The position numbers and the translations under genes are program-made. From contig DQOE01000053.1 in the NCBI GenBank assembly GCA_015658765.1, positions 1 to 16,524 of the forward strand: a stretch of 16,524 nucleotides of DNA. The letters are read 5' to 3'. Source of the stretch: Verrucomicrobiota bacterium (GTDB lineage: Bacteria > Verrucomicrobiota > Verrucomicrobiia > Limisphaerales > UBA1096). A model generated the notes under the pieces. It made no database searches. It worked only from the letters and a program-made list of their open reading frames with translations, and was not told where the DNA came from. This document shows, one piece after another, positions 1 to 8,694 of this stretch (within the stretch, counting starts at the first letter, position 1; each line of letters begins with the position of its first letter).

Positions 1-329
1 ATCACGCCCTTGGATATGTAATTCTGCTCCGCGTTGAATGCCGGGTTGTTGACCGTCCCCACCGCCCACGAAAACCTCACTGTCGGTTCCTGATAATACG
101 CGCTGGCGTACGGAATGCGTCCCTCGTTGTCGGTGGCGAACAAGTTCCACGCGAGCATCAACTGCCGGTTGTTGTTCATGCACGCAATGCCGTGGGCGGT
201 CTGCTTGGCTTTGCCGAGGGCGGGCAGCAGCAGCGCCGCGAGAATGGCAATAATCGCTATCACCACCAGCAGCTCAATCAGCGTGAAGGCTCGCTTCGTT
301 TTGGCTTTGGACAATAGCCTCACGGGCAA
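1..329 (-). CDS. Prepilin-type N-terminal signal protein, C-terminus beyond window
   Basis: The minus strand encodes K-A-K-T-K-R-A followed by [18 protein letters not shown], a class III (type IV pilin/pseudopilin) signal with its hydrophobic helix. A segment with C-M-N-N-N-R-Q-L and later D-N-E-G-R-I-P follows, the pattern of the many prepilin-like proteins found in Verrucomicrobiota, Lentisphaerota and Planctomycetota. The protein would be exported, cleaved by prepilin peptidase and assembled at the inner membrane. The residue before the cleavage site is Ala rather than the usual Gly. No ATG exists before the signal. TTG at 329 is preferred because GGGAG lies 9 bases upstream; GTG at 323 is the alternative, and an in-frame stop lies further up. 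It follows the SGNH hydrolase gene by about 54 bases on the same strand, so co-transcription is likely. About 109 residues are visible. The family is clear, the exact role is not. Confidence 0.85.
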   Translation of the reverse strand, partial: MPVRLLSKAKTKRAFTLIELLVVIAIIAILAALLLPALGKAKQTAHGIACMNNNRQLMLAWNLFATDNEGRIPYASAYYQEPTVRFSWAVGTVNNPAFNAEQNYISKGV

Positions 330-383
330 AACTTGGCACTCCCAACTGGGTGCTGCAAGCGAAATGACCGAAAAATTGCCCGG

Positions 384-1586
384 TCAATTGACTGCAAATT
401 GCAGGATGCGCGCCGCCGTTCCCTTGACCCCATCGCCGGGTGGCTTGGCCAGGCGCAGCCGGATCGAATGTTTGCCCGCCGCAAGGTCGGTGGCGAATAT
501 TACAGTGCGCGGGTAATGCAGCCCCCGGCTATAGTGATGATACAGGTTCGTCGGCTTGTATTCCCCGCCGTCGACGCTCACCTCCAGCACCCCCGCGTCC
601 GGCCCTGCCAGCACGTAAGCCCCGACGGCCCTGCCCTCAAACTCAAACGACACCCCGCCGCCCGCGCGCCCGCCGCAGAGCAACTTCAGCCCGGCAAATG
701 TCTCCCGGAAACTCCCCGGGATTTTCCTCCACTCCGGCACGTGCCACGCCCAGCCGTCGCCGCGCTTGGCCAAGCCGGGCGACAGGAAGCGGCCGTTAAA
801 AAAACTGGCCGCATCGAGCGGCTTGGCCGGAAGCAGCATCGCGCCCTTGGCCGCGTTCGCTGGCAGCGGCTTGGCCCAGCGGCGGCCCAGCAATTCGCCG
901 ATCAACCCGGACGCCACCGCGTTGCCGGCCTCCTTCGGATGAGTGCCGCCGTACTGCGCCCATGTCAGTTCACCGGCGGCGATGCGGTCTGCCACCTCGC
1001 GTGCGAGGTATACCGATGACACATTGTAGTGCCTGAGCACATCTTCGTGTGCCTCGATCGATGGCGGTACTTCGCCGGATTGAATCTGCTCAAGCATCGG
1101 CGGGTTGACGAAGTGCGTGACCACAAGATCGCACAACGGCTGCCTGAGCCGCATCTGCCGGATAATGCCCTCCATGCCGAGGATGCAGCCGCGCCGCGAG
1201 TGGCGTGCGTCCTGGTCGTCGTTCACCGCGAACTCAACAAACAGCAGGTCGATCCGCCCCATGGCCAGCACATGGTCGCCGAGCCGGAACGCCCCCGTCT
1301 GCGAGTCAGTCGAAGAGATCCCGGCGTTGATGAACTCGAACTTCGTCCCGGGGTACCGCGCCTGCAGCCAGTCGCTGACCATCGGCCGGTAGCCGTTCAT
1401 CTGCGTGATCGACCCGCCGATGAACGCGACGCGCCCGGTCTTTTTCTGCTCAAACTGGATGCGCGAGTTCTGCAGCCCGCCGCGCAGTTTCACGTTGCGA
1501 TTGGCCTCCGCCCCGGCCGTTTGGCCAAGCCCGAGCGCGAACAAAAAAACGGTGATGAAAAAAACGGTGCGAGTCAGTTGAATCAT
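384..1586 (-). CDS. Secreted SGNH/GDSL-type hydrolase with C-terminal beta-sandwich-like region
   Basis: This 400-residue protein starts at ATG 1586 with a signal peptide (M-I-Q-L-T-R-T then a hydrophobic stretch ending near A-G-A-E-A, residue 28). The frame stays open upstream, but that extension is low-complexity and lacks a signal. SGNH blocks are visible: G-G-S-I-T with the likely nucleophile Ser59, N-A-G-I-S-S near residue 87, F-A-V-N-D with Asn122, and G-G-T-H-P with His216. The Asp usually three residues before the catalytic His is Gly213 here, so the triad may be incomplete or supplied elsewhere. Residues from about 265 to 400 look beta-rich (for example S-F-E-F-E-G-R-A-V-G-A-Y and I-R-L-R-L) and may be a carbohydrate-esterase-like accessory domain; this is inference. 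The likely role is an extracytoplasmic ester hydrolase acting on glycans. Its substrate cannot be told. Confidence 0.85.
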   Translation of the reverse strand: MIQLTRTVFFITVFLFALGLGQTAGAEANRNVKLRGGLQNSRIQFEQKKTGRVAFIGGSITQMNGYRPMVSDWLQARYPGTKFEFINAGISSTDSQTGAFRLGDHVLAMGRIDLLFVEFAVNDDQDARHSRRGCILGMEGIIRQMRLRQPLCDLVVTHFVNPPMLEQIQSGEVPPSIEAHEDVLRHYNVSSVYLAREVADRIAAGELTWAQYGGTHPKEAGNAVASGLIGELLGRRWAKPLPANAAKGAMLLPAKPLDAASFFNGRFLSPGLAKRGDGWAWHVPEWRKIPGSFRETFAGLKLLCGGRAGGGVSFEFEGRAVGAYVLAGPDAGVLEVSVDGGEYKPTNLYHHYSRGLHYPRTVIFATDLAAGKHSIRLRLAKPPGDGVKGTAARILQFAVN

Positions 1587-1688
1587 GCGGTCGCCGACGC
1601 TATCGCCCCGCCTGCACAAGCGCAACGCGAGACCTTTGAAAATATCAGGAAATGGGGAGCGCACGCGCCTCGCCGGAATCTTCCCGGG

Positions 1689-1749
1689 TGGGACGAGTTT
1701 CACCTCGTCCCAAATTAACTTTGAAATGGGGCAAGGGGGAACTTGCCCC
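1689..1749. repeat. Two adjacent hairpins in the divergent spacer
   Basis: The 233-base spacer between the SGNH hydrolase (minus) and the flavoprotein (plus) holds two hairpins of the same design. The first has stem GGGACGAG at 1690-1697 and its complement at 1704-1711 around a 6-base loop, with an extra T-A pair at 1689/1712. The second has GGGGCAAG at 1728-1735 and its complement at 1742-1749, again with a 6-base loop. Neither is followed by a T tract and both sit between divergent genes, so they are unlikely to be terminators. They look like small dispersed intergenic elements, or structures in the leader of one of the flanking genes. The rest of the spacer shows no clear promoter. Confidence 0.6.
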
Positions 1750-1819
1750 TCCCGCGCCCAAGCGCAGCGAGCATTCACTTTGGAGCCGTCATGGCTTTCT
1801 GCTAACTTGGCTCAACGGA

Positions 1820-3334
1820 GTGGAACACAAAGCGGACATTGCGGTTGTGGGGGGCGGTTTTGGCGGGGCGCTGATGGCGATGGTGGCGCGGCGGCTGGGC
1901 CGCTCGGTCGTGCTAATCGAGCGTGGCACGCATCCGCGCTTCGCGATCGGCGAGTCATCCACGCCGCTGGCCAGTTTACTGTTGCAGCAACTCGCGGAGG
2001 AACACGACTTGCCGCAGCTTTTGCCGTTCCGCCGCTGGGGTGAGTGGCAGCGCGAACACCCGGGAATCGGCTGCGGCCTCAAGCGCGGGTTTTCCTTTTT
2101 TCACCACACGCTTGGCCAGTCGTTCAGCGACGATGAGCGGCGGCGAAACCAACTCCTCGTTGCCGCCAGCCCGCGCGACGAGGTCGCCGACACGCACTGG
2201 TTTCGCGCCGACTTCGATCACCACTTGGTCAACGAGGCGCAGCGGCTCGGCGTCGAGTATTTCGACCGAACTGAATTGACGAGTTTTGACGAGCAACCGG
2301 ACGGCGTGACGCTTGGCGGCCGGCGAAACGGCGGACCGGTGCGGTTTCACGCCGGCTTCGTGATCGATGCCACCGGGCCGCGCGGTTGGCTGCACCGCAC
2401 GCTTGGCTTGGCTAACCGCGAGTTGCCGCTGATACCGGCGACGAGCGGATTGTTCGCGCATTTCAAAAACGTCGGCGCTTGGCCAAGCGAGGTGGGCGCG
2501 CCGTATCCGGTGGAGTCGGCGGCGGTGCATCACGTGTTCGACGGCGGCTGGGTTTGGGTGCTGAAATTCAACAACGGCATCACCAGCGCGGGGGTCGCGG
2601 CAACGGGCGAGCGCGCCGCCGAGTTGGGCTTGGCCGAGGGTGCGCCCGGCTGGCAACGGCTGTTGGCCAAGCTGCCGTCGTTGGCCAAACAGTTCGCCGC
2701 CGCCGAGCCGGTGGACGGGTTTGTGTTCGCGCCGGAGTTGTCGTTTTGCAGCGGGCAAATCACCGGCGTACGCTGGGCGCTGTTGCCGTCGTCGGCGGGG
2801 TTTGTGGATCCGCTGTTATCAACCGGTTTCCCGCTGACGCTGCTCGGCATCAAGCGCTTGGCCAAGCTGCTCCGCGGCGAGCCAAGCACGTCGGCGTTGG
2901 CTGGTTACGAGCGTCGAACAGTGGCCGAGCTTGGCCAAGCGTCGCGGCTGGTCGGCGCGCTGTACGCGAGCATGGGCGACTTCGAATTGTTCGCGGCGCT
3001 CACGCAGGTTTACTTCGCGGCGGTGAGTTTTTCGGAGACGGCGCATCGCTTGGGCAAGCCGGAGTTGGCCGAGTCGTTTTTGCTGTGCGAGCATCCGGAG
3101 TTCGGCCCGGCGACGCGAGAGATTTGCGAGTCGGTCGTCCGCCTGGCCAAGCGCGACGAACTGCTGGCGAAAATTCGCGATGTGATCGAGCCGTTTAACG
3201 TCGCCGGGCTGGCCGATCCGGCCAAGCGCAACTGGTATCCGGTCGCGACAGGCGACCTGTTCGCGGCGGCGGCCAAGCTCGGCTCGAGCGCGGACAAAAT
3301 TCGGGAGATGCTTCTGCGGGAGCAGTTGCTATAG
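1820..3334 (+). CDS. Flavin-dependent halogenase-like FAD oxidoreductase
   Basis: 504 residues from GTG 1820 (M-E-H-K-A-D-I). The frame is open for 56 codons upstream, but that part runs through the two hairpins and looks non-coding. An FAD-binding Rossmann motif V-V-G-G-G-F-G-G lies at residues 9-16, with E-R near 34. I-G-E-S-S-T-P (43-49) matches the G-E-x-x-x-P segment of tryptophan-halogenase-like flavoproteins. G-L-K-R-G-F with Lys88 sits where the catalytic Lys of these halogenases is expected. F-V-D-P-L-L-S-T-G at 328-336 fits the FxxPxxSxG motif of flavin-dependent halogenases. The WxWxIP motif is only partly kept: W-V-W-V-L-K at 244-249 lacks the Ile-Pro. It may be a halogenase, or a related monooxygenase or dehydrogenase of the same fold. 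It needs a reduced-flavin partner, and none is visible nearby. The fluoride channel gene follows after 11 bases. Confidence 0.8.
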   Translation: MEHKADIAVVGGGFGGALMAMVARRLGRSVVLIERGTHPRFAIGESSTPLASLLLQQLAEEHDLPQLLPFRRWGEWQREHPGIGCGLKRGFSFFHHTLGQSFSDDERRRNQLLVAASPRDEVADTHWFRADFDHHLVNEAQRLGVEYFDRTELTSFDEQPDGVTLGGRRNGGPVRFHAGFVIDATGPRGWLHRTLGLANRELPLIPATSGLFAHFKNVGAWPSEVGAPYPVESAAVHHVFDGGWVWVLKFNNGITSAGVAATGERAAELGLAEGAPGWQRLLAKLPSLAKQFAAAEPVDGFVFAPELSFCSGQITGVRWALLPSSAGFVDPLLSTGFPLTLLGIKRLAKLLRGEPSTSALAGYERRTVAELGQASRLVGALYASMGDFELFAALTQVYFAAVSFSETAHRLGKPELAESFLLCEHPEFGPATREICESVVRLAKRDELLAKIRDVIEPFNVAGLADPAKRNWYPVATGDLFAAAAKLGSSADKIREMLLREQLL

Positions 3335-3345
3335 TTGGCGCCGCG

Positions 3346-3720
3346 ATGACTTGGTTGATGGTGGCATTGGGTGGCGCGCTGGGCAGCGTGGGGCGGTTTG
3401 GCCTTGGCCAGGCGCTGGCGCGGTTCGACGCCTTCCCATACGGCACGCTGCTGGCCAACGTGCTCGGCTCGCTGGTCATCGGCATTTGCGCCGGGCTGTT
3501 CGATGCGGAGCAAAAAAGCCGGCCGGCGGGGTTGTTTTTGATGGTCGGTTTCTGCGGCGGCTTCACGACGTTTTCCACCTTCAGCCTGCAGACGCTCGAG
3601 TTGATGCACCAACAGGCCTGGCTCAAGGCCGGTGGGAATATGCTGCTGTCGGTCGCGCTGTGCCTGCTCGGCACATGGCTCGGTTTCCTGCTCGGCCAAT
3701 CACTCCGTAAAACGGGGTGA
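3346..3720 (+). CDS. crcB: Fluoride ion channel Fluc/CrcB
   Basis: 124 residues, the usual size for this family of small dual-topology fluoride channels, which export F- across the inner membrane as antiparallel dimers. Visible signatures are G-G-A-L-G-S-V-G-R near the N-terminus, G-T-L-L-A-N-V-L-G-S-L-V-I-G in the second membrane segment with the conserved Asn, and G-F-C-G-G-F-T-T-F-S-T-F in the third, which carries the Phe box and the Na+-binding break. Four hydrophobic helices can be traced. The ATG lies 11 bases after the flavoprotein stop, so the two genes should be co-transcribed. I found no fluoride riboswitch signature in the short gap or in the spacer before the flavoprotein. No intrinsic terminator follows. 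Confidence 0.93.
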   Translation: MTWLMVALGGALGSVGRFGLGQALARFDAFPYGTLLANVLGSLVIGICAGLFDAEQKSRPAGLFLMVGFCGGFTTFSTFSLQTLELMHQQAWLKAGGNMLLSVALCLLGTWLGFLLGQSLRKTG

Positions 3721-3724
3721 AAAA

Positions 3725-3752
3725 GTTTCAAGTTTCAAGTTTTCAGTTTCAA
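3725..3752 (+). repeat. Heptamer tandem repeat (GTTTCAA)
   Basis: Four consecutive 7-base units begin five bases after the crcB stop: GTTTCAA, GTTTCAA, GTTTTCA, GTTTCAA. A divergent fifth unit, GTTGGGA, runs into the long inverted repeat that starts at 3755. The right-hand copy of that inverted repeat is flanked in mirror position (about 5671-5691) by about two degenerate units of the same heptamer, so the heptamers seem to belong to the same dispersed element. No function is assigned. Confidence 0.7.
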
Positions 3753-3754
3753 GT

Positions 3755-3844
3755 TGGGACGCAGATTTTCAGGGTTCAACAGGATTTTCAAGATCGTTTT
3801 TTAGACACGGATTTCACGGATTTTTGTTTTTCAATTTGGAATTT
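3755..3844 (+). repeat. Left copy of 90-bp perfect inverted repeat flanking carB
   Basis: This 90-base stretch (starting TGGGACGCAGATTTTC, ending CAATTTGGAATTT) is the exact reverse complement of 5581-5670. It contains a tandem duplication of CACGGATTT at 3806-3814 and 3815-3823. No open frame of interest crosses it. Together with the right copy it brackets a 1.7-kb segment containing only the carB half-gene. It is AT-richer than the genes on either side and looks like a dispersed intergenic repeat rather than a transposon end, because no transposase or target duplication is seen. Confidence 0.93.
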
Positions 3845-4007
3845 GTTTAGGGTTTCTATTTTATAGTTCAATGTTATTAAGGTAAATAAGTGTCCTTTTT
3901 TCTCTCTGCCGACTTATCACTGATGAATGCTTTGCGTTCATTCGCGGTTCCCAAACGAGCGAGGATTCGACGGCGGGCGCGGCTTGGTTTACGTTGCCGC
4001 CACTTGG
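3845..4007 (+). other. Leader region upstream of carB
   Basis: 163 bases between the left inverted repeat and the chosen carB start. The first half is AT-rich (TTTTATAGTTC around 3860, then TTATTAAGG) and could hold a promoter. The best match pairs TTGGAA near 3836 with an AT-rich -10-like hexamer 17-19 bases on, which would place the -35 inside the repeat; this is weak. The second half is GC-rich and open in the carB frame from 3927, but the encoded residues do not resemble CarB. No Shine-Dalgarno sequence and no attenuator hairpin were found. Confidence 0.3.
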
Positions 4008-5510
<1,503 letters not shown>

Positions 5511-5580
5511 GAAGAAAAGCTGGCAGTTGGCGGCGGAGGGTTGGGACACGGATTTATTTTAAAAATATTAAATAATAAAT

Positions 5581-5670
5581 AAATTCCAAATTGAAAAACA
5601 AAAATCCGTGAAATCCGTGTCTAAAAAACGATCTTGAAAATCCTGTTGAACCCTGAAAATCTGCGTCCCA
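5581..5670 (-). repeat. Right copy of 90-bp perfect inverted repeat flanking carB
   Basis: Exact reverse complement of 3755-3844. It begins 70 bases after the carB stop and ends 45 bases before the sucD stop. Between carB and this copy, near 5541-5557, there is a further partial piece of the element (TTGGGACACGGATTTATTT) in the opposite orientation, followed by an AT-only run. That suggests nested or repeated insertion of the same element here. Degenerate GTTTCAA heptamers lie just beyond its right end on the minus strand. Confidence 0.93.
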
Positions 5671-5715
5671 ATTTCGAACTTGAAACTCTGTCGGCGCTTG
5701 GCCAAGCGGGTGGGC

Positions 5716-6606
5716 TCACAAAACCTTGATCAGCGCCTCGGCCATTTGGGAGGGAGTCTCGGCGACGCTGATCCCGGCATCCTCCATCGCGGCAATTTTG
5801 GCCTCGGCGGTGCCTTTGCCTCCGCTGATGATGGCTCCGGCGTGGCCCATGCGGCGGCCCGGAGGTGCTGTCGTTCCGGCGATGAATCCGGCGACCGGTT
5901 TTTTGCAGTTTTCCTTGATCCACTCGGCGGCTTCCTCCTCGGCGGAGCCGCCGATCTCGCCGATCATGATGATGCCGCGCGTGTCGGGGTCGTCGTTGAA
6001 GAGCTTGATGATGTCGAGGTGCGTGCTGCCGGGGACGGGATCGCCGCCGATGCCGACGCAGGTCGATTGGCCAAGGCCGTTGCAGGTGAGCTGCCACACC
6101 GCCTCGTAGGTGAGCGTGCCGCTGCGGCTGACGACGCCGATGTCGCCCGCCTTGTGGATGTAGCCGGGGGCGATGCCGATGCGGCAGCCGCCGTGGGAAT
6201 CCTTGCCTGTGCCGGGGGTGACGACGCCGGGGCAGTTCGGGCCGATGAGCCGGGTTGCCGATCCCTTGATCGCGGCCTTGACTTCAATCATGTCGCGCAC
6301 GGGGATGCCCTCGGTGATGGCGACGACCAACTCGAGCCCGGCATCGACTGCCTCGAGGATGGCGTCGGCGGCGAAGGGCGGCGGAACAAAAATCGCGGAG
6401 GCGGTGGCGCTGGTTTCTTTGACAGCCTCGGCGACGCCGTCGAAAATCGGGACGGTGTCCTCGAATTTTTGGCCGGCTTTTCCGGGGGTGACGCCGGCGA
6501 CAACTTGGGTGCCGTACTCGAGGCTGAGCTTTGAGTGGCGGCCGCCGAAGCTGCCGGTGATGCCTTGGACGAGGACTTTGGTGTCTGGTTTGACGAGAAT
6601 TGCCAT
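5716..6606 (-). CDS. sucD: Succinyl-CoA synthetase alpha subunit
   Basis: 296 residues. CoA-binding N-terminal domain with V-Q-G-I-T-G-S-F-G (13-21) and [19 protein letters not shown] and [10 protein letters not shown] in the centre; the phosphohistidine loop [10 protein letters not shown] with His255; and [14 protein letters not shown]. It catalyses the substrate-level phosphorylation step of the TCA cycle, succinyl-CoA to succinate, with SucC. Compared with the E. coli protein there is an insertion of about seven residues (T-G-K-D-S-H-G) after C-P-G-V-V-T-P-G near residue 132. It starts 24 bases after the sucC stop in the same transcript. The start lacks a Shine-Dalgarno sequence, so translation may depend on sucC. 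Confidence 0.97.
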   Translation of the reverse strand: MAILVKPDTKVLVQGITGSFGGRHSKLSLEYGTQVVAGVTPGKAGQKFEDTVPIFDGVAEAVKETSATASAIFVPPPFAADAILEAVDAGLELVVAITEGIPVRDMIEVKAAIKGSATRLIGPNCPGVVTPGTGKDSHGGCRIGIAPGYIHKAGDIGVVSRSGTLTYEAVWQLTCNGLGQSTCVGIGGDPVPGSTHLDIIKLFNDDPDTRGIIMIGEIGGSAEEEAAEWIKENCKKPVAGFIAGTTAPPGRRMGHAGAIISGGKGTAEAKIAAMEDAGISVAETPSQMAEALIKVL

Positions 6607-6630
6607 GCTGTTGTGAAATCCGGGTTGGGG

Positions 6631-7836
6631 TTATGCGGCGGCCTCGGCGACGACTTTTTGGGCGGCCTCGGCCATGCTGTCCGCCGTGATGAGCGACAGC
6701 CCGGAGTTGGCCAACGTGCTGTCTCCAGCCTCGACGTTGTTGCCCTCGAGCCGGACCACCAACGGCAGCGTAAGGTGGGTTTCCTTGACGGCCGCGACGA
6801 CGCCCTCGGCGATGGTGTTGCAGTTCATGATGCCGCCGAAAATGTTGACGAGGATCGCCTTGACGTTGGGATCCTTGAGAATGATCTGGAACGCCGCCGT
6901 CACTTGTTCCGTTGACGCGCTGCCGCCGACGTCGAGGAAGTTCGCCGGGTCGCCGCCGTAATGCTTGATGGCGTCCATCGTTGCCATGGCCAGGCCGGCG
7001 CCGTTGACGAGGCAGGCGACGGAGCCGTCGAGCTTGATGTAGTTGAGGTCGAACTTGCTGGCCTCGACCTCGAGTGCGGCTTCCTCGTTGAGGTCGCGCA
7101 TCCCGGCGATGTCCTTGTGCCGGTATAGCGCGTTGGCATCGACGGAAATCTTGGCATCGACGGCGGCGATTTTTTGGGAGCCGTCCGGATTTTCGACGAT
7201 GCAGAGCGGGTTGATCTCGACCATCGAGGCGTCGCACTCCCACCACGTTTTGTAAACGCCGGCGATGAGCTTGGCCCCGGAGTGAATGAGTTTGCCGCTC
7301 AGTCCAAGCGCCTTGGCCAAGTTGCGGGCCTGGAACGGTTGCAGGCCAAGCAGGGGATCGACGTTCAACTTGACGATGGCGTCGGGATTGGTCTCGGCGA
7401 CCTCCTCGATGTCGACGCCGCCCTCGCGACTGGCCATGATGAGCGGCTGGGAGGTTTCTCGATTGAGCAGCACGGCGAGGTAAAATTCGTCGACGATCTT
7501 CTCGCCGCTGGCAACAAGGAGGGTGTGAACCTGCCGCCCAGCCTCGCCGGTCTGCTTGGTGACGATGGTGTTGCCGAGCATGGCCTTGGCTTTTTCGTGG
7601 ACGTCGTCGGCCGACTTGCAGAGGTGCACGCCGCCCTTGAAGCCGTCCTTGAACACGCCCTTGCCCCGGCCGCCGGAGTGAATCTGGATCTTGAGCACGA
7701 CCATTTCCTGGCCTGCGGCGAAGAGCCCCTCGGCGATGGAGCGCGCCTCGTCGGCGGTCGTACAGGGTTGCCCCCCAGGGACTTCGACCCCGTGGCGCGC
7801 GAGCAGTTGCTTGGCTTGGTATTCGTGAAGGTTCAT
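6631..7836 (-). CDS. sucC: Succinyl-CoA synthetase beta subunit
   Basis: 401 residues, slightly longer than the 388 of E. coli. M-N-L-H-E-Y-Q-A-K-Q-L-L opens the ATP-grasp domain. K-I-Q-I-H-S-G-G-R-G-K-G is the nucleotide-binding loop near residue 50. E-I-N-P-L and A-A-V-D-A-K-I follow, and the C-terminal CoA-ligase domain has L-V-N-G-A-G-L-A-M-A-T-M-D, F-L-D-V-G-G-S-A and V-N-I-F-G-G-I-M. This is the nucleotide-binding partner of SucD. The ATG at 7836 is preceded by GGGAG five bases upstream, one of the few recognisable ribosome-binding sites in the window. First gene of the sucCD operon, transcribed away from the 8066 gene. Confidence 0.97.
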   Translation of the reverse strand: MNLHEYQAKQLLARHGVEVPGGQPCTTADEARSIAEGLFAAGQEMVVLKIQIHSGGRGKGVFKDGFKGGVHLCKSADDVHEKAKAMLGNTIVTKQTGEAGRQVHTLLVASGEKIVDEFYLAVLLNRETSQPLIMASREGGVDIEEVAETNPDAIVKLNVDPLLGLQPFQARNLAKALGLSGKLIHSGAKLIAGVYKTWWECDASMVEINPLCIVENPDGSQKIAAVDAKISVDANALYRHKDIAGMRDLNEEAALEVEASKFDLNYIKLDGSVACLVNGAGLAMATMDAIKHYGGDPANFLDVGGSASTEQVTAAFQIILKDPNVKAILVNIFGGIMNCNTIAEGVVAAVKETHLTLPLVVRLEGNNVEAGDSTLANSGLSLITADSMAEAAQKVVAEAAA

Positions 7837-8065
7837 TTCTCCCAGTCGCCGAAACGGCGGTCGGAATGGTTACGGCCAAGCGGTTGGGGAATCAAGCGGA
7901 TTGAGTAATAAGTGAGATAGTTGAATAAAGTATTTGTATAATGAAAAAATTATGCTAATTTTCGGTTTGGGGCGTAAATTGGTAATTGTGAAATAACCGA
8001 AGCCCTAATCTTGTTTGACTGGGTTTATAGTTACGCAGGCAATGAGTTATAAATAAAACTGAGCA
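7837..8065. promoter_or_regulatory. AT-rich divergent spacer, probable promoters of sucCD and the 8066 gene
   Basis: 229 bases between two divergent genes, much more AT-rich than its surroundings. A perfect TATAAT occurs at 7937-7942 on the plus strand, but no good -35 lies 16-18 bases before it. Inverted repeat TTCGGTT (7961-7967) / AACCGAA (7995-8001) with a 27-base gap could be an operator or a weak stem. AATGAGT occurs at 8041-8047 and again over the start codon at 8065-8071. No individual promoter can be fixed with confidence. Confidence 0.35.
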
Positions 8066-8683
8066 ATGAGTAAGAAAAAAGAACTCGCAAGTGAAGAGTG
8101 GGATTTTTCCGTTTTGGAAAAAGCACCCCGCACCCTGGTCCATCGTGCCATGCAATGGGAACTGGATCGTGAACTTGGAAGCGGCAAGGAGCCCTTTCTG
8201 AAATCTGCCGAGTGCCGCAAGGCCTTGGCCGCCGGTGGCAAGAGCCAAAAGGGCAGTGCCTCGGGCATTGTCGAACTGGGCAAGGCCAGCGGCAAGGCGA
8301 TGCCATTTGAGGAGCCGCACAACTTCCTGGTCGACTGGTCCCAGCCGCGCGAGGAGTTGATGAATCAGTTTGGCGGCTGGCTCGACACCCAGGAAAAGAG
8401 CGGCAGGCTCCTGCGCAAGCCGGCGTTGGGCAAGCCAAGGCAGCCGCTGACGATGCTGCGCAAGATGTCGATTGTCCGGCTGAAGGCCAACGGCTATTCG
8501 CTGCGCAGCGCCACCGCCCAGTTCAAGGACAAGAAACGGTTCGTGGAGAGCCTGCACAAGATCAACTGGACCATGGCATCGCGCGAGGTGAACAATGCGC
8601 TGACCCGCCGCCGCAGTAACCTCAAGTCCATCGAGCGGACCATGGGCGGGAAAAACTGGAAGACCGGCGTTTACCAGGGCTAG
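8066..8683 (+). CDS. Conserved-looking hypothetical protein, function unknown
   Basis: 205 residues, very basic and hydrophilic, with no signal peptide or membrane segment. The N-terminus reads S-E-E-W-D-F-S-V-L followed by W-E-L-D-R-E-L. This faintly recalls hypothetical proteins of planctomycetes and verrucomicrobia that open with a W-D-F ... Y-E-Y-A-R-E pattern, but I cannot assign the family. The middle is predicted loop. The C-terminal third is rich in Lys and Arg (L-R-K-M-S-I-V-R-L-K, A-L-T-R-R-R-S-N-L-K, K-N-W-K) and could bind nucleic acid. The gene stands alone between a divergent spacer and its own intrinsic terminator, so it is a single-gene unit. The ATG at 8066 has only GAG as a possible ribosome-binding site. 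The strong terminator and GC-rich third codon positions support a real gene. Confidence 0.75.
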   Translation: MSKKKELASEEWDFSVLEKAPRTLVHRAMQWELDRELGSGKEPFLKSAECRKALAAGGKSQKGSASGIVELGKASGKAMPFEEPHNFLVDWSQPREELMNQFGGWLDTQEKSGRLLRKPALGKPRQPLTMLRKMSIVRLKANGYSLRSATAQFKDKKRFVESLHKINWTMASREVNNALTRRRSNLKSIERTMGGKNWKTGVYQG

Positions 8684-8694
8684 TCGGCCCGTCG

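Noticed and set aside
1787..1805. Leader peptide M-A-F-C after a GGAG motif at 1791
   Set aside because: Four codons, no attenuator structure after it, and no link to an amino-acid biosynthetic gene.
1652..1819. Upstream extension of the halogenase-like reading frame
   Set aside because: The extra 56 residues run through both hairpins and do not resemble this family, whose FAD motif should lie close to the N-terminus.
3335..3345. Fluoride riboswitch before crcB
   Set aside because: The gap is 11 bases, too short, and no matching motif was found upstream of the flavoprotein gene.
3725..3752. Possible CRISPR-like or iteron origin repeats
   Set aside because: Units are 7 bases long and contiguous with no spacers, there are no cas or rep genes, and the same heptamers flank the right inverted-repeat copy.
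5697..5706. Palindrome just beyond sucD as a terminator
   Set aside because: It is a perfect palindrome without loop space or T run, and the same sequence occurs many times inside genes.
6284..7879. Long minus-strand open frame overlapping sucC and sucD
   Set aside because: It is an Arg/Gly/Pro-rich shadow in another frame of the two succinyl-CoA synthetase genes.
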